The notes under the pieces were generated by a model that saw only the letters and a program-made list of their open reading frames with translations, was not told where the DNA came from and ran no database searches. Positions 21,448 through 32,231 of a DNA stretch of 64,000 nt are shown here, piece by piece. The stretch lies in assembly GCF_022317005.1 (NCBI RefSeq), contig NZ_CP081006.1, positions 3,534,001-3,598,000 on the forward strand, in the 5' to 3' direction. How positions within the stretch are numbered: position 1 is the stretch's first letter; each line of letters begins with the position of its first letter. The stretch comes from Mycobacterium sp. IDR2000157661 (lineage in GTDB: Bacteria > Actinomycetota > Actinomycetes > Mycobacteriales > Mycobacteriaceae). The position numbers were made by a program, and so were the translations under genes.

Positions 21448-23160
21448 TCAGTGCTGACCGTTGCCGTGCCCGTTCGACGACCCGTTGCCGTGACCGTTCG
21501 AACCGTTGCGGGCCTGATGCTCGGCCAGCGCGGTGAGCGCCTTACGCTCGCCGGCGTGCTCCGCCTCGGTGATCGCCGCATGCTCTTCGATCGGGTCGGC
21601 GGACAGGAAGCTGCCGCTACCCGGCGCTCCGGCAGAGCCGAGCTTGTTCATCCGCTTCGGCAGGGCAGCGCCCTGGTACGGCAGCGGCAGTGGGTGGCCG
21701 TGCTCGTCGACCGGGCCCAGCGGCTGATGCAGTTCGATGTAGGCGCCGTGCGGCAGGCGCTTGATGATGCCCGTCTCGATGCCGTGCTCGAGAACCTCGC
21801 GGTCGCTGCGCTGCAGGCCGACAGCCCACCGGTAGGCGATGTAGTACACGATGGTGGGCACCACGACCATGCCGATGCGGCCGATCCACGTGGTCGCGTT
21901 CAGCGAGATGAAGAACTTCAGCGCGATGATGTCGTTCATCGCGCTCAGCGTCAGCACCATGTACAGGCCGATGGCCGCCGCGCCGAAGGCGGTGCGCACC
22001 GGGGCGTCGCGGGGCCGCTGCAGCAGATTGTGGTGTGCGTCGTCACCGGATAGCTTCCGTTCGATGAACGGCCAGGCGATCAACAGGATGAACACCAGGC
22101 CCATGAACAGCGCCACCCAGACGGGAGCGGGGATGGTGTAGTTGCCGAGGTAGATCTCCCACGGCGGGAAGATGCGAGCCGCACCCTCGGTCCACATCAT
22201 GTAAAAGTCCGGCTGGCTGCCCGCCGACACCTGAGAGGGCCGGTACGGGCCCAGGTTCCAGATCGGGTTGATCTGCAGCAGACCTCCCATCAGGCCCAGG
22301 ACGCCGACGGTCATCGCGAAGAACGCCCCCGACTTGACGGCGAACACCGGCATGACGCGCACGCCCACCACGTTCTTCTCGGTGCGGCCGGGGCCGGGGA
22401 ACTGGGTGTGCTTCTGGAACCACACCAGTGCCAGGTGAACGCCGATGAGCGCGAGGATGATCCCTGGTATCAACAAGATGTGCAGGGCGTACATTCGGGG
22501 AATCCAGATGCCGACTTCCGTGCAGGTGTAACCGACGCCGCCGCAAGGGAAATCACCGCCGAACAGCGCCCAGTGCAACCAGGTGCCGATGACCGGCATG
22601 CCCAGCGTGATCGAGCTCATCGCGGCGCGCAGGCCGATGCCGGACAGCAGGTCGTCGGGCAGCGAGTAGCCGAAGTAGCCCTCGAACATCGCCAGGATCA
22701 ACAGCAGTGAGCCGATCACCCAGTTCGCCTCGCGCGGGCGGCGGAACGCCCCGGTGAAGAAGATGCGTGCGAGGTGCACCATGATCGCCGCGGCGAACAG
22801 CAGTGCCGCCCAGTGGTGTACCTGGCGCACGAACAGTCCGCCGCGGACCTCGAAGCTGATGTCCAACGTCGTCTGGTAGGCCTTCGACATCTGCACGCCG
22901 CGCAGCGGTTGGTAGACGCCGTCGTAGGTGACCTCGGCCATCGACGGGTCGAAGAACAGCGTCAGGTACACGCCCGTGATGAGCAGGACGATGAAGCTGT
23001 ACAACGCGATCTCGCCCAGCAGGAAGGACCAGTGGGTCGGGAACACCTTGTTCAGTTGTCGCCGCACCGCCGCCGACGGGTGATATCGCGAGTCGATCGC
23101 TTCGCCTTGGGCGGCGGCGATCTTGGCTGCGCTCGGGGGCTTTGGCAGTGTCGGACTCAT
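21448..23160 (-). CDS. qcrB: Cytochrome bc1 complex cytochrome b subunit
   Basis: Quinol-oxidising subunit of the bcc complex, 570 residues with about nine membrane helices. The haem-b histidine pairs lie in VRQVHHWAA and in the helix with [10 protein letters not shown] and ALHILLIPG; the Qo-site PEWY-type motif is replaced by the actinobacterial PPWEIY form. This family is the target of telacebec-type drugs. The C-terminus is a His/Asn/Gly/Ser-rich tail (repeats of NGHGNG) longer than in M. tuberculosis. The ATG overlaps the qcrA stop as ATGA. Confidence 0.95.
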   Translation of the reverse strand: MSPTLPKPPSAAKIAAAQGEAIDSRYHPSAAVRRQLNKVFPTHWSFLLGEIALYSFIVLLITGVYLTLFFDPSMAEVTYDGVYQPLRGVQMSKAYQTTLDISFEVRGGLFVRQVHHWAALLFAAAIMVHLARIFFTGAFRRPREANWVIGSLLLILAMFEGYFGYSLPDDLLSGIGLRAAMSSITLGMPVIGTWLHWALFGGDFPCGGVGYTCTEVGIWIPRMYALHILLIPGIILALIGVHLALVWFQKHTQFPGPGRTEKNVVGVRVMPVFAVKSGAFFAMTVGVLGLMGGLLQINPIWNLGPYRPSQVSAGSQPDFYMMWTEGAARIFPPWEIYLGNYTIPAPVWVALFMGLVFILLIAWPFIERKLSGDDAHHNLLQRPRDAPVRTAFGAAAIGLYMVLTLSAMNDIIALKFFISLNATTWIGRIGMVVVPTIVYYIAYRWAVGLQRSDREVLEHGIETGIIKRLPHGAYIELHQPLGPVDEHGHPLPLPYQGAALPKRMNKLGSAGAPGSGSFLSADPIEEHAAITEAEHAGERKALTALAEHQARNGSNGHGNGSSNGHGNGQH

Positions 23161-24413
23161 GTTGTCTTCCGTTCCCAGAATGCCGGACCCACGGGCTCGA
23201 CGAAGTCGCCGTTGGCGACCAGATACCCGTCCTGGTCAATGGTGATGGGCAACTGCGCCAACGCGCGCGCAGCCGGGCCGAATATGGGTTTGGCGAAATG
23301 CAGTGCGTCGAACTGCGACTGGTGGCACGGACAGAGGATGCGGTAGGTCTGCTGCTCGTAGAGCGATGCCGGACAACCGAGGTGCGAGCAGACCTTCGTG
23401 TAGGCGTACAGATCGCCGAAGTTGAAGCTCTCCTGGCCCTTGCGCTTGACCACCTTCGCCGCGTCCTGGGCTTTGATACGGATCAGCATGACCGGATTGC
23501 GCACCCCCATCGCGATCTCGGCGAGGTGGTGGCTCGACTCGACGGTGGTGCCGTCGCCGTCGGACTCCCGCCACGGGAACACGGTCTCCATGCCGCCGGC
23601 GTCGATGTCCTCGGGCCGCATCTTGACGAATGGCGACTCACCGGGCCGACCGGTGGCCCGCGCCAGAAAGATGGTATCGCCCTCGTAGCGGGGCGTCCAT
23701 CCCGTCGTCCACAGCACGGCCTTCTTGCCGTCGGCGGTCGTGACGACGGGCTTCCACGGGTTCTTGATCAGGCCACCGGCGAAGGCCACCAGCGTGCCGA
23801 GGCCGAAGGCGCCGAGGCCGATGCCCAGCGACAGGCCGACGAGCTTGCGGCGCTTGATCGTCGAACCCTCGAGCGCGTCGGTCAGGTTCGCGACGGCGGT
23901 CTTGCGTTGGATCTCGGGGGAGCGGCCGTCGTGGCGCTCCTGAATGGAGATCTCCTCGGGGATGAACTTCTTCTGGTACAGCACCGCGCCGATGCCGATG
24001 GCCAGGATCGACAGGCCGAAGGTCAGCCCGTACAGGGGGGTGGCCAGGCTGTAGATGAACTCGCCCTCGGAGCCGTACGGCTTGTACTCCCAGGGCCAGA
24101 AGATGAACACCAGCAGCAGTGCCAGGCCCGCGAAGCCGCCAAGCAGAAGCCAGTACGAGACCGTGCGCCCGGCGCGCTTCTCGGCCTTGGTGCCCGCGAC
24201 CGGCCAGCGGTCTTCCTTGTAGACGATTTCGACGCCGTCGAGCCTGCCGCCGAGTTCGACCAGTTCCTCGCGGGACATCTTCGCCAGTTCGGCGTCGGTG
24301 GGCTGACCCGGCACGCCCGCGTGGCCGGGAGCGTCGGTGCCCTTGGGCGCGACGTCAGCGCCGTCGGGGTTGTCCGGGTTCACGGACGATCCGTCTCCGT
24401 GTCGCTCGGTCAT
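23157..24413 (-). CDS. qcrA: Rieske iron-sulfur subunit of bc1 complex
   Basis: Rieske protein of 418 residues with the actinobacterial arrangement: a hydrophilic N-terminus, three membrane helices (about 75-95, 110-135 and 195-220), then the [2Fe-2S] domain with CSHLGC and CPCHQSQFD carrying two Cys and two His ligands. It passes electrons from quinol to the dihaem cytochrome QcrC. ATG 24413 overlaps the qcrC stop as ATGA, so I prefer it to the longer frame starting at 24431. The order is qcrC-qcrA-qcrB. Confidence 0.95.
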   Translation of the reverse strand: MTERHGDGSSVNPDNPDGADVAPKGTDAPGHAGVPGQPTDAELAKMSREELVELGGRLDGVEIVYKEDRWPVAGTKAEKRAGRTVSYWLLLGGFAGLALLLVFIFWPWEYKPYGSEGEFIYSLATPLYGLTFGLSILAIGIGAVLYQKKFIPEEISIQERHDGRSPEIQRKTAVANLTDALEGSTIKRRKLVGLSLGIGLGAFGLGTLVAFAGGLIKNPWKPVVTTADGKKAVLWTTGWTPRYEGDTIFLARATGRPGESPFVKMRPEDIDAGGMETVFPWRESDGDGTTVESSHHLAEIAMGVRNPVMLIRIKAQDAAKVVKRKGQESFNFGDLYAYTKVCSHLGCPASLYEQQTYRILCPCHQSQFDALHFAKPIFGPAARALAQLPITIDQDGYLVANGDFVEPVGPAFWERKTT

Positions 24414-25216
24414 GCTCGCGCTCCGATCCACAGGGCCGCCGCGATGACTGCCACCATGCCGATGATCCAGGCCGCCATGCCCTCGGAAGTGGGGCCGAAT
24501 CCACCGAGACCGTAGCCGCCGTAGCTCGGCGTCTCCGCCGATTCACGCACGTAGGCGACGATGTCTCGCTTCTCATCCGGGCTCAGCTGCCGGTCGGAGA
24601 ACTTCGGCATGTTCTGCGGACCGGTCAGCATCGCCGTGTAGATCTCCGCGGGCGTGGCCTCACCGAGGTCGGGGGCGTACTTACCCGAAGACAGCGCACC
24701 GCCCTTGCCGGTGAAGTTGTGGCACGACGCGCAGTTGAGCCGGAACAGGTCGCCACCGCGGGCGACGTCGTCGCCGATCAGCGATGCTTCGGCCACTTGA
24801 CCGTTCTCGTCGCGGGGGACCACCGGCCCGCCGCCGTTGGCCTGGACATAGGCGCCGAGGGCATCGACCTGTTCGGGGGAGAACTCCGGCGGCTTCTGCG
24901 GGGCCTGGGCCTCGTTGCGTTCGGCCGGCATGCGTCCCGTGGACACCTGGAAGAACACCGCTGCCTCGCCGACGCCGATGAGGCTGGGTCCGCGGTCGGC
25001 GACGCCCTGCAGATTGATGCCGTGACAGGACACGCACGACGTCTCGAACAGTTGCTGGCCCGTGCGCAGCAGCGCCGACTGGGACTGGTCGGCGACCGCC
25101 ACCTGGGGCGTCGGCGTGAACGTGGTCGCGAGGACACCGGCGACACCGAGTCCGACCAGCAGCAGCACTGCCGCGGACAGGCGCCTGCGGAGCCGGCGGC
25201 GGGACTTGTCGGTCAT
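24410..25216 (-). CDS. qcrC: Dihaem cytochrome c subunit of bc1 complex
   Basis: Cytochrome cc of 268 residues that shuttles electrons from the Rieske centre to CuA of the oxidase, replacing a soluble cytochrome c. An N-terminal anchor/signal ([18 protein letters not shown]) precedes two haem-binding motifs, CVSCH and CASCH, with distal methionines in GRMPAE and NMPKF, and a C-terminal helix ([18 protein letters not shown]). ATG 25216 has AAAGGG upstream. The frame is open further upstream, but that part is an antiparallel shadow of ctaE. Confidence 0.95.
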   Translation of the reverse strand: MTDKSRRRLRRRLSAAVLLLVGLGVAGVLATTFTPTPQVAVADQSQSALLRTGQQLFETSCVSCHGINLQGVADRGPSLIGVGEAAVFFQVSTGRMPAERNEAQAPQKPPEFSPEQVDALGAYVQANGGGPVVPRDENGQVAEASLIGDDVARGGDLFRLNCASCHNFTGKGGALSSGKYAPDLGEATPAEIYTAMLTGPQNMPKFSDRQLSPDEKRDIVAYVRESAETPSYGGYGLGGFGPTSEGMAAWIIGMVAVIAAALWIGARA

Positions 25217-25227
25217 CGGACCCTTTC

Positions 25228-25839
25228 TCAACGGACGAAATAGATGACGGCGAACAGCGCGATCCACACGATGTCCACGAAGTGCCAGTAGTACGAGACG
25301 ACGATCGCGGCGGTGGCCTGCGCCGGGGTGAACTTGCTCATCCGTGTCCGGGCCAGCAGATAGAGGAAGGCGATGAGGCCGCCGGTCACGTGCAGGGCGT
25401 GAAAGCCGGTGGCAAGGTAGAACACCGACCCGTAGGCGCTGCTCGACAACGTCGTGCCCTCGTGCACCAGGTGGTAGTACTCGTACATCTGACCACCGAC
25501 GAAGAACGCGCCCATCAGGAACGTGACGACATACCAGCGGCGCAGGCCGAACACGTCGCCGCGCTCGGCGGCGAACACGCCCATCTGACAGGTGAACGAC
25601 GAGGCGATCAGCACCACGGTCACCGGCACGGCCAGCGCCAGGTTCAGTTCGGTCGGCGGCGGCGGCCATTCGCCGCCCGCCTGCGAACGCGCGACGAAAT
25701 ACATCGCGAACAGCCCGGCAAAGAACATCAACTCGCTGGACAGCCACACGATCGTGCCAACGCTGACCATGTTGGGCCGGTTCAGCGAATGTACTCGCGA
25801 CGTGATTGCGGTTCCCGAGGTCCCTACAGCGCTCGTCAC
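25228..25839 (-). CDS. ctaE: Cytochrome c oxidase subunit III
   Basis: Subunit III of the aa3 oxidase, 203 residues with five predicted membrane helices, as in the short bacterial form. Family features include [25 protein letters not shown] and the C-terminal [20 protein letters not shown]. It is the first gene of ctaE-qcrC-qcrA-qcrB (11 nt from qcrC) and is divergent from trpD. GTG 25839 lies 7 nt after a CATACT sequence, which could be a degenerate leaderless promoter. Confidence 0.95.
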   Translation of the reverse strand: MTSAVGTSGTAITSRVHSLNRPNMVSVGTIVWLSSELMFFAGLFAMYFVARSQAGGEWPPPPTELNLALAVPVTVVLIASSFTCQMGVFAAERGDVFGLRRWYVVTFLMGAFFVGGQMYEYYHLVHEGTTLSSSAYGSVFYLATGFHALHVTGGLIAFLYLLARTRMSKFTPAQATAAIVVSYYWHFVDIVWIALFAVIYFVR

Positions 25840-25904
25840 AGAGGCAAGTATGACGCTTTGTAGTTGTCGATCTCCACCCGGGTCGGCAGTTTCGTAATAA
25901 TCAC

Positions 25905-26975
25905 GTGGTGGATTCGACCGAAAATGCTGATCCGTTCGCCTGGCCCCGGGTGCTGGGCCGACTCACCGTCGGACGGTCCCTCGCGACGGGCCAGGCGGCC
26001 TGGGCGATGGACCAGATCATGACCGGGTCGGCGACCCCCGCCCAGATCGCGGCGTTCGGCGTCGCGATGAAGATGAAGCGACCGACGTCGGCGGAGGTGA
26101 CCGAGCTGGCCGACATCATGCTCAAGCACGCGCGACGGGTGCCGACCGATCAGATCGGCACCGACACCGTCGACGTCGTGGGCACCGGCGGCGACGGGTC
26201 GAACACCGTGAACCTGTCCACGATGGCCGCCATCGTGGTGGCCGCGGCAGGCGTGCCGGTGATCAAGCACGGCAATCGGGCGGCATCGTCGCTGTCAGGC
26301 GGGGCCGACACCCTCGAGGCGCTCGGGGTGCGCATCGACCTCGGTTCCGACGCCGTCGCCCGCAGCGTCGCCGAGGTCGGGATCGGCTTCGCCTTTGCGC
26401 CGCAGTTCCATCCGTCCTATCGGCACGCCGGTGTGGTGCGCCGTGAGATCGGCGTGCCGACGGTGTTCAATCTCCTTGGGCCCCTGACGAATCCGGCGTC
26501 GCCGCGGGCGGGCCTGATCGGGTGTGCGTGGGCCGACCTGGCCGAGGTGATGGCCGGCGTATTCGCCACCCGCCGGTCCAGCGTGCTGGTGGTGCACGGC
26601 GACGACGGTCTCGACGAACTGACCACGACCACCACGAGCACCATCTGGCGGGTGCAGTCCGGCACCGTCGAGCGGCTGACATTCGATCCGGCCGCCTTCG
26701 GGTTCAAGCGCGCCGAACTCTCGGAACTGGTGGGCGGCGACGCCGAGTCCAACGCCGCCGAGGTGCGCGCGGTGCTCGGCGGCGCGACGGGCGCGGTGCG
26801 CGATGCGGTGATCCTCAACGCCGCGGGCGCGATGGTGGCGCACGCGGGGCTAGCCAGCGACGCCAAATGGGTGCCGGCCTGGGAGCAGGGGCTGGCCAAG
26901 GCGGCCGAGGCCATCGACTCGGGGGCGGCCGAACAGCTCCTCGCGCGTTGGGTGCGGTTCACCCAGAAAGCTTGA
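25905..26975 (+). CDS. trpD: Anthranilate phosphoribosyltransferase
   Basis: Second step of tryptophan synthesis: transfers phosphoribose from PRPP to anthranilate. The 356-residue protein has the PRPP-binding [23 protein letters not shown], and the metal-binding GDDGLDE loop. No other trp gene is adjacent, as in M. tuberculosis. GTG 25905 or GTG 25908 (M/V-D-S-T) could start it; an AATAAT sequence ends 6 nt before the second. Its 3' end overlaps by 126 nt with the convergent nuclease gene. Confidence 0.93.
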   Translation: MVDSTENADPFAWPRVLGRLTVGRSLATGQAAWAMDQIMTGSATPAQIAAFGVAMKMKRPTSAEVTELADIMLKHARRVPTDQIGTDTVDVVGTGGDGSNTVNLSTMAAIVVAAAGVPVIKHGNRAASSLSGGADTLEALGVRIDLGSDAVARSVAEVGIGFAFAPQFHPSYRHAGVVRREIGVPTVFNLLGPLTNPASPRAGLIGCAWADLAEVMAGVFATRRSSVLVVHGDDGLDELTTTTTSTIWRVQSGTVERLTFDPAAFGFKRAELSELVGGDAESNAAEVRAVLGGATGAVRDAVILNAAGAMVAHAGLASDAKWVPAWEQGLAKAAEAIDSGAAEQLLARWVRFTQKA

Positions 26976-28700
26976 TAGGCCTGTTCTTTCGAGCTGCTCG
27001 GCGGCCAGCCGGGCCGAGCGCGCCGACTCCGCCCACGCCGCCCACCTGCCCGCCGCGTGGACCGGTGAGCAGTAGCCGTCCGTGCTGCGCACGATGCGCA
27101 CGCCCGGCTGCTGCAACCAGCGCGCGATGAGCGCCGTCTCCTCGACCAGCGCGCCGTACAGCGGCGCCTCGGACGGCAGAACCGCCTGTGCGCCTGCGCA
27201 TATGGCGTCGACCACCGGCATCGGCGGCACTCCGCGCGCGGCGTTGCCCGCGGCGGCCAGCTGACCGTGCCGGACGACCGCCAGGTGCCAACCGCCCGCG
27301 CCGTCCGGGCGGGCAGCGACCAACTCGGCGATTCCGGCCAGCGCCCTAAGCCGCTGCCCGCGCCACAACACGTCGAGCGCGGTGGCGGCGTGGTCGCGCA
27401 GCCGCGCGGCGGTCTCGTAGCGGCCGCGCTCGGCAAGGCCGGCGATGTGGTTCAGCACGTCGGTCAGCGCCCGGCCGTCCCGGCCGGCGATGAGATCGGT
27501 GGCGCGCGAGACGATGTCGACGTACTCGGCGGCGGTGACGTCGCGCGGCGCCGGGCACGGCGACAGCTCGCGTTCCGGACACGACGGGCCGTGCCGCACA
27601 CCGCGGCCCAGCCGATTGGTGCACGTGCGGACTCGGGTGAACCGCGCCAGCAGCGCGGCCGTGTCGACCGCGTCGGAGCGCGCCCGGAACGGCCCGATCA
27701 CCGCGTCGCGTTTGGGTGAGCGCACCACGGAGAACCGCGGGAACGCCTCGTCGGTCAGCGCCACCCACCACCACCGCTGCGGGAACTTCGAGCGGCGGTT
27801 GTACGGCGGCGCGTGGGCGGCCAGCAGCCGCAGTTCGCGCACGCCCGCCTCCAGGTCGTGCGCGCATTCGACGTGGTCGACGGCGGTGGCCAGCGAGGCC
27901 ATCTCCTTGATGCGAGTGCGCGAGTCGGCGCCGTTGAAGTACTGGCCGACCCGTCTGCGCAGGTCGACTGCGGTGCCGACGTAGAGCACCTCGGCGCCGG
28001 GGCCGCGGAACAGATAGACGCCGGGACGGTGCGGCAGCCCGGCGGCCAGTTGCCGGTTGCGCCGCTGGGCCGGGGTCACATCGGGCAGATAGGAGCGCAG
28101 GTCGGTGTAGGTGTGGATGCCCTGGTTGCCGACGCGTTCGATGAGCCCGTGCAGCACGTCGACCGTCGCCCTGGCGTCGTCGAGGGCGCGGTGCGTCGGG
28201 GTGGTGGACGCACCGAACAGCCGGGCGAGCGCCGACAGTCGCACGCTGGGCGCCTCGTCGCGCGACAGCACCCGGCGCGCCAACTTCACCGTGCACAGCA
28301 CCGGCGGTTTGGGCCAGGCGATGTCGCAGCGTTCGGCGGCCGCGCGCAGGAACCCCACGTCGAAGCCCGCGTTGTGGGCGACCAGCACCGCGCCCCGGGC
28401 GAACTCGAGGAAGGCGGGCAGCACCGACTCGATCCGCGGCGCGTCGCAGACCATCGCCGTGGTGATCCCGGTGAGCGCCACGATCTGCGGGGGGATGCTG
28501 CGCCCGGGGTCCACCAGCGTGGCCAGCTCGCCGAGCACCGTGCCGCCGCGCACCTTGACCGCGCCGATCTCGGTGATGGCGTCGTGGTGCTCGCCCGAGG
28601 CGCGCCCGCCGGTGGTCTCCAGGTCCACGACGACGAACGTCGTCTCCCGCAGCGACAGGTCAGCTCGCGGATCGACGTCCGCGAAGCTGAGCTGGCCCAT
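26850..28700 (-). CDS. DnaQ exonuclease / UvrC-like GIY-YIG fusion
   Basis: 616-residue fusion like Rv2191. The N-terminal DEDD 3'-5' exonuclease domain (about 15-180) has [20 protein letters not shown] and [11 protein letters not shown]. The middle GIY-YIG nuclease domain (about 220-300) has [19 protein letters not shown], followed by a UvrC-like region. It probably takes part in DNA repair, but the substrate is not established. ATG 28700 ([10 protein letters not shown]) is chosen because upstream codons read through a low-quality leader. The last 42 codons run antisense into trpD, with a C-terminus ([14 protein letters not shown]...) that may not be native to the family. Confidence 0.82.
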   Translation of the reverse strand: MGQLSFADVDPRADLSLRETTFVVVDLETTGGRASGEHHDAITEIGAVKVRGGTVLGELATLVDPGRSIPPQIVALTGITTAMVCDAPRIESVLPAFLEFARGAVLVAHNAGFDVGFLRAAAERCDIAWPKPPVLCTVKLARRVLSRDEAPSVRLSALARLFGASTTPTHRALDDARATVDVLHGLIERVGNQGIHTYTDLRSYLPDVTPAQRRNRQLAAGLPHRPGVYLFRGPGAEVLYVGTAVDLRRRVGQYFNGADSRTRIKEMASLATAVDHVECAHDLEAGVRELRLLAAHAPPYNRRSKFPQRWWWVALTDEAFPRFSVVRSPKRDAVIGPFRARSDAVDTAALLARFTRVRTCTNRLGRGVRHGPSCPERELSPCPAPRDVTAAEYVDIVSRATDLIAGRDGRALTDVLNHIAGLAERGRYETAARLRDHAATALDVLWRGQRLRALAGIAELVAARPDGAGGWHLAVVRHGQLAAAGNAARGVPPMPVVDAICAGAQAVLPSEAPLYGALVEETALIARWLQQPGVRIVRSTDGYCSPVHAAGRWAAWAESARSARLAAEQLERTGLSSFLGEPHPTREELFGRPRVDGLGRLGQPLLPGRHPFGVAG

Positions 28701-28815
28701 GCGCTGACGGTAGGAAACGGCACCGACATCGGCGGGTTGCCACGCGGGGTGTCTGCGGCGGCTGGAATGTCGGTGTGCCCCGATACCGTGCGGACAGCAC
28801 CGACCGAGAGGAGCC

Positions 28816-29022
28816 ATGGTGGGCACGGTGAAGATCGACTGCGACGACTGCGCGGTCCGGGGAGCCGGATGTCAGGACTGCGTGGTCAGCGTCCTGCTCG
28901 GGGTTCCGGACACGCTGCTCGACGATGAACGTCGCGCACTGGAGGTGCTCGCCGACGTCGGGCTGGCGCCCCGGTTGCGGCTGGTTCCGATTCACCGGCC
29001 TGGCGATTCCGGAGTGGCGTGA
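28816..29022 (+). CDS. Small protein with two CxxC motifs
   Basis: A 68-residue protein I recognise only as a small conserved actinobacterial hypothetical. Its N-terminal half carries two CxxC pairs, CDDC and CQDC, separated by six residues, which suggests a zinc ribbon or redox site. The rest is a short helical segment ([21 protein letters not shown]). GAGAGGAG sits 5-8 nt before ATG 28816 and a TACCGT box lies about 35 nt upstream. It is divergent from the DnaQ/UvrC-like gene, 115 nt away. Confidence 0.65.
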   Translation: MVGTVKIDCDDCAVRGAGCQDCVVSVLLGVPDTLLDDERRALEVLADVGLAPRLRLVPIHRPGDSGVA

Positions 29023-29087
29023 CGACACGCTCCTGACGTGGCCGTTGATATCGGTTTCCGGTGCGGCTGTTAAATTTGCGTCTTCTG

Positions 29088-29117
29088 TTGGACAAGCCCG
29101 ATGCCGTTTCGTAACCT
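29088..29117 (+). promoter_or_regulatory. SigA-type promoter of NlpC/P60 gene
   Basis: TTGGAC (29088-29093), an 18-nt spacer and TAACCT (29112-29117) form a good -35/-10 pair. The start site would fall about 29124, giving a leader of some 50 nt before TTG 29176. Confidence 0.55.
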
Positions 29118-29175
29118 GTCTGAGACCTAAGAGCAGTCGACACGGCTTCGTCACGGAAGTTTGAGGACGCAAATC

Positions 29176-30306
29176 TTGAGGCTCGGCTTTACGCGCTTGA
29201 CCGAACGCGGGCTCCGACGACCCGGTGTGGGTGCGATTGTCGGTATCACCCTTCTCGCGGGCATGTTCACTGGCATTGTGCAGGCCGACCCGGCCGATGA
29301 TGCGCTGGCAAAACTCAACGAGTTGTCGCGCCAGGCCGAGCAGACCACCGAGGCGATGCACTCCGCCCAGCTCGATCTGGACAACAAGCTGGCGATTCAA
29401 CGCACTGCGGAGACCAAACACGCGGCTGACGTCGCCGCCGCAGACGCCGCCCATTCGCAGCTGGAGACCTTCCAGGTCGCCGTGAACAAGGTCGCGGCCG
29501 CGCAGTACATGGGTGGTCGCACCGACGGGTTGGACGCGATGCTGACCGCCAAGTCGCCGCAGGGCCTCATCGACCAGTTGTCGGTGCAGCGGGTGATGGC
29601 CGACGAGATGTCGGCACAGATGAAGAGTTTCCGCGAGATCGGCAGGCAGGCCGCGTTGGCCAGGGAGGCGTCGGCGAAGTCGGCCGCCGAGGCCAAGACC
29701 GCGGCCGAACAGGCCGCCGCCGTGCGCGCTGACCTGCAGTCCAAGCAGAGCCGACTGCAGATCCAGATCGCCGTCGTCAAGTCGCAGTACGAGGCGTTGA
29801 CGCCGAACCAGCGCGAAGCCCTGGCCGCGCTGCCGCCCGCGCCCCCGGCTGCCGCCGCGCCGGTGCCACCGGGTGGCGACCCCGCGATCCTGGCCGCGCC
29901 GCCGGGCGCCCCTGGCCTACCCGGAGCCGTCCCGCCGGGCGATGTCGCGCCGCCCTCGGGTGGCCACTCGGCGACCGTCATCCAGGCCGCGCTGAGCCGG
30001 ATCGGATCGCCGTACTCGTGGGGCGGGTCGGGCCCGAACGCGTTCGACTGCTCCGGGCTGGTCCAGTGGGCGTTCCAGCAGGCGGGCATCTCGCTGCCGC
30101 ACTCCAGCCAGGCGTTGGCCAGCGGCGGTCAGCCGGTCTCGACCGACCAGATGCAGCCGGGTGACGTGGTGAACTACTACTCCGACGCCTCGCACACGGC
30201 GATCTACATCGGCGACGGCATGATGGTGCACGCCTCGACGTACGGCACGCCGGTGCGGGTTGCACCGGTCGACAATGCGCCGATCTACAACGTCCGCCGT
30301 TACTGA
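29176..30306 (+). CDS. NlpC/P60 peptidoglycan endopeptidase
   Basis: Exported cell-wall hydrolase like Rv2190c, cutting peptide stems of peptidoglycan. From TTG 29176 it has 376 residues: a signal peptide (GVGAIVGITLLAGMFTGIVQA), a long helical coiled-coil region (about 35-210, LNELSRQAEQTTEAMHSAQLDLDNK...), a Pro/Ala/Gly linker and a C-terminal NlpC/P60 domain (about 260-376) with catalytic Cys in DCSGLVQW and His in SHTAIYIGDGMMVH. The coiled coil may gate access to the active site. TTG 29161 is an alternative but has its GGAAG only one base away; 29176 has GAGGA 8 nt upstream. Confidence 0.88.
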   Translation: MRLGFTRLTERGLRRPGVGAIVGITLLAGMFTGIVQADPADDALAKLNELSRQAEQTTEAMHSAQLDLDNKLAIQRTAETKHAADVAAADAAHSQLETFQVAVNKVAAAQYMGGRTDGLDAMLTAKSPQGLIDQLSVQRVMADEMSAQMKSFREIGRQAALAREASAKSAAEAKTAAEQAAAVRADLQSKQSRLQIQIAVVKSQYEALTPNQREALAALPPAPPAAAAPVPPGGDPAILAAPPGAPGLPGAVPPGDVAPPSGGHSATVIQAALSRIGSPYSWGGSGPNAFDCSGLVQWAFQQAGISLPHSSQALASGGQPVSTDQMQPGDVVNYYSDASHTAIYIGDGMMVHASTYGTPVRVAPVDNAPIYNVRRY

Positions 30307-31102
30307 CCGCCGTCGGAGCAGAACCCGGCTGGCCGCGCTGCTCGTCACCGAGTTGATCTGCGCGCTGCTGATCGTCGGGCGCTCCGACATCGCGCCGGGT
30401 CCCACGGTCGCCACACCGGCCTCCCTGACCACGCCGAGCGCGGCCTCGACGGCCACCACGCTGGGCGACGGCCGCACCGCGCGGCTGATCGGGCTGGGTG
30501 GTCTGCGCACCACGGCGCTGCTCGACCGCGTCGTCGCGGAGTTGCCCGCCGCCGCAGCGGCGGTCACCGCTTTCTGGGGCGCCCACTGGCCACGCCAGGT
30601 GACGATCGTCGCCGCGGCGACCGACCAGCAATTCGCCGCGGTGGGCGGCGGCGACCTGCACACCGCGGCCACCACCACCGCCGAGCGCATCGTGTTCGCG
30701 CCCGGCGCCACCCGGATGAGTGATGCCGCGCTGCGGACCGTGGTGCGCCACGAGCTGTTCCACTATGCGGCCCGGGCCGCGACAGCCGCCGACGCTCCGC
30801 GGTGGCTCACCGAGGGTGTCGCCGACTTCGTCGCCCGGCCGGCGGCAGCGCCCCCGGACGCCGCCCTGCTCGCCCTGCCGACCGACGCCGAGATGTCCGG
30901 CCCCGACCGCTCCCTGGCCTATGACCGGGCGTGGTGGTTCGCCCGGTTCGTCGCCGACCGCTACGGCACCGCGGCACTGCGCGACTTCTATGTGCGGGCA
31001 TGCGGCCAGGGGCATCCCGACGTGTCGACGGCGGCGCTCGACACCCTAGGGGCGGAGCCTGCAACCCTGCTGGCGCAGTGGCGGCAGTGGGCGTCTGGCT
31101 GA
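30275..31102 (+). CDS. Putative membrane-anchored metallopeptidase-like protein
   Basis: 275-residue protein like Rv2189c. An N-terminal hydrophobic segment (LAALLVTELICALLIVG) would export or anchor it. The folded region includes VVRHELFHYAAR, an HExxH zinc motif, followed about 25 residues later by WLTEGVADFVA, where the glutamate could be the third ligand of a gluzincin-type peptidase. The activity has not been shown to my knowledge. It overlaps the 3' end of the NlpC/P60 gene by 32 nt from ATG 30275 and is 1 nt from pimB, so it is in an operon. Confidence 0.72.
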   Translation: MRRSTTSAVTDRRRSRTRLAALLVTELICALLIVGRSDIAPGPTVATPASLTTPSAASTATTLGDGRTARLIGLGGLRTTALLDRVVAELPAAAAAVTAFWGAHWPRQVTIVAAATDQQFAAVGGGDLHTAATTTAERIVFAPGATRMSDAALRTVVRHELFHYAARAATAADAPRWLTEGVADFVARPAAAPPDAALLALPTDAEMSGPDRSLAYDRAWWFARFVADRYGTAALRDFYVRACGQGHPDVSTAALDTLGAEPATLLAQWRQWASG

Positions 31103-31103
31103 C

Positions 31104-32231
31104 GTGAGCCGGGTTCTGCTGGTCTCCAACGACTTTCCGCCGCGCCGCGGTGGCATCCAGTCCTACCTGCAGGAGTTGGTGGACCATCTGGTCGCCGCAG
31201 GCGAGCACACGGTTACGGTGTACGCCCCGAGGTGGAAGGGTGCCGAGGACTTCGACCGTCACGTTCCCTACGAGGTGGTGCGTCACCCGGGCACGCTGAT
31301 GCTCCCCGAACCGTCGGTGATGGGGCGGATGAAGCGGTTGATACAGCGAAACCAGGCTGAGACGGTGTGGTTCGGCGCAGCCGCGCCGCTGGCGTTGATG
31401 GCGCCGCTGGCCCGCGACGCCGGGGCACACCGGGTGATCGCCAGCACCCACGGCCACGAGGTCGGGTGGTCGATGCTGCCGGTGGCGCGAACGGCGCTGC
31501 GCCGCATCGGCTCGAGCACCGATGTGGTCACTTACATCAGCCGCTACACCCGCCGCCGGTTCGCCTCGGCCTTCGGGGCGCACGCCGCGCTCGAGCACCT
31601 GCCGCCCGGAGTGGACACCGACCGATTCGCCCCTGATGAGGTGGCCCGCGCCGAGCTGCGTGCCCGCTACCGGCTGGGCCATCGGCCTGTCGTGGTGTGC
31701 GTGTCCCGGTTGGTGCCCCGCAAGGGCCAGGACATGCTGATCCGCGCGCTGCCCGCGATCCGGCAGCGGGTGCCCGGCGCGGCGCTCGTCGTCGTCGGCG
31801 GCGGCCCGTACCGGGACGCCCTGCGCCGGTTGGCCCACAGCTTCGGCGTAGCCGAGCACGTGGTGTTCACCGAGGGCGTGCCCGGTGACGAACTGCCCGC
31901 TCACCACGCGATGGCCGACGTGTTCGCCATGCCGTGCCGGACCCGGGGGGCCGGCCTGGACGTCGAGGGTCTGGGCATCGTCTATTTGGAGGCGTCCGCG
32001 AGCGGGGTGCCGGTGGTCGCCGGTCGCTCGGGCGGGGCGCCCGAGACGGTCCTGGGGGGCGAAACCGGCGTCGTCGTGGACGGCTGGGACGTCGGCGCCA
32101 TCGCCGCTGCGGTAGGTGACCTGCTCGCCGACCCGGACTCAGCGGCCCGGATGGGGGCGGCCGGCCGACGCTGGGTGGTCGACAACTGGCAGTGGCACAC
32201 CCAGGCCGAGCGGCTCGCCGGGCTGCTCTAA
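31104..32231 (+). CDS. pimB: GDP-mannose:PIM1 alpha-mannosyltransferase
   Basis: GT4 glycosyltransferase of 375 residues, orthologous in place and sequence to PimB' (Rv2188c), which adds the second mannose to phosphatidylinositol monomannoside on the cytosolic face. N-terminal [13 protein letters not shown] (glycine-rich acceptor region), [13 protein letters not shown] and a C-terminal E-x7-E region ([20 protein letters not shown]) are characteristic. GTG 31104 starts 1 nt after the preceding stop. Its stop overlaps the convergent fadD15 stop by 4 nt. Confidence 0.9.
   Translation: MSRVLLVSNDFPPRRGGIQSYLQELVDHLVAAGEHTVTVYAPRWKGAEDFDRHVPYEVVRHPGTLMLPEPSVMGRMKRLIQRNQAETVWFGAAAPLALMAPLARDAGAHRVIASTHGHEVGWSMLPVARTALRRIGSSTDVVTYISRYTRRRFASAFGAHAALEHLPPGVDTDRFAPDEVARAELRARYRLGHRPVVVCVSRLVPRKGQDMLIRALPAIRQRVPGAALVVVGGGPYRDALRRLAHSFGVAEHVVFTEGVPGDELPAHHAMADVFAMPCRTRGAGLDVEGLGIVYLEASASGVPVVAGRSGGAPETVLGGETGVVVDGWDVGAIAAAVGDLLADPDSAARMGAAGRRWVVDNWQWHTQAERLAGLL

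Noticed and set aside
23142..24515. 457-codon + strand frame over qcrA
   Set aside because: Shadow of the Rieske gene; no recognisable domain.
29023..29175. Cyclic-di-AMP (ydaO-type) riboswitch before the NlpC/P60 gene
   Set aside because: Such riboswitches precede some actinobacterial wall hydrolase genes, but the leader here is only about 50 nt and lacks the conserved core; a normal promoter explains the region.
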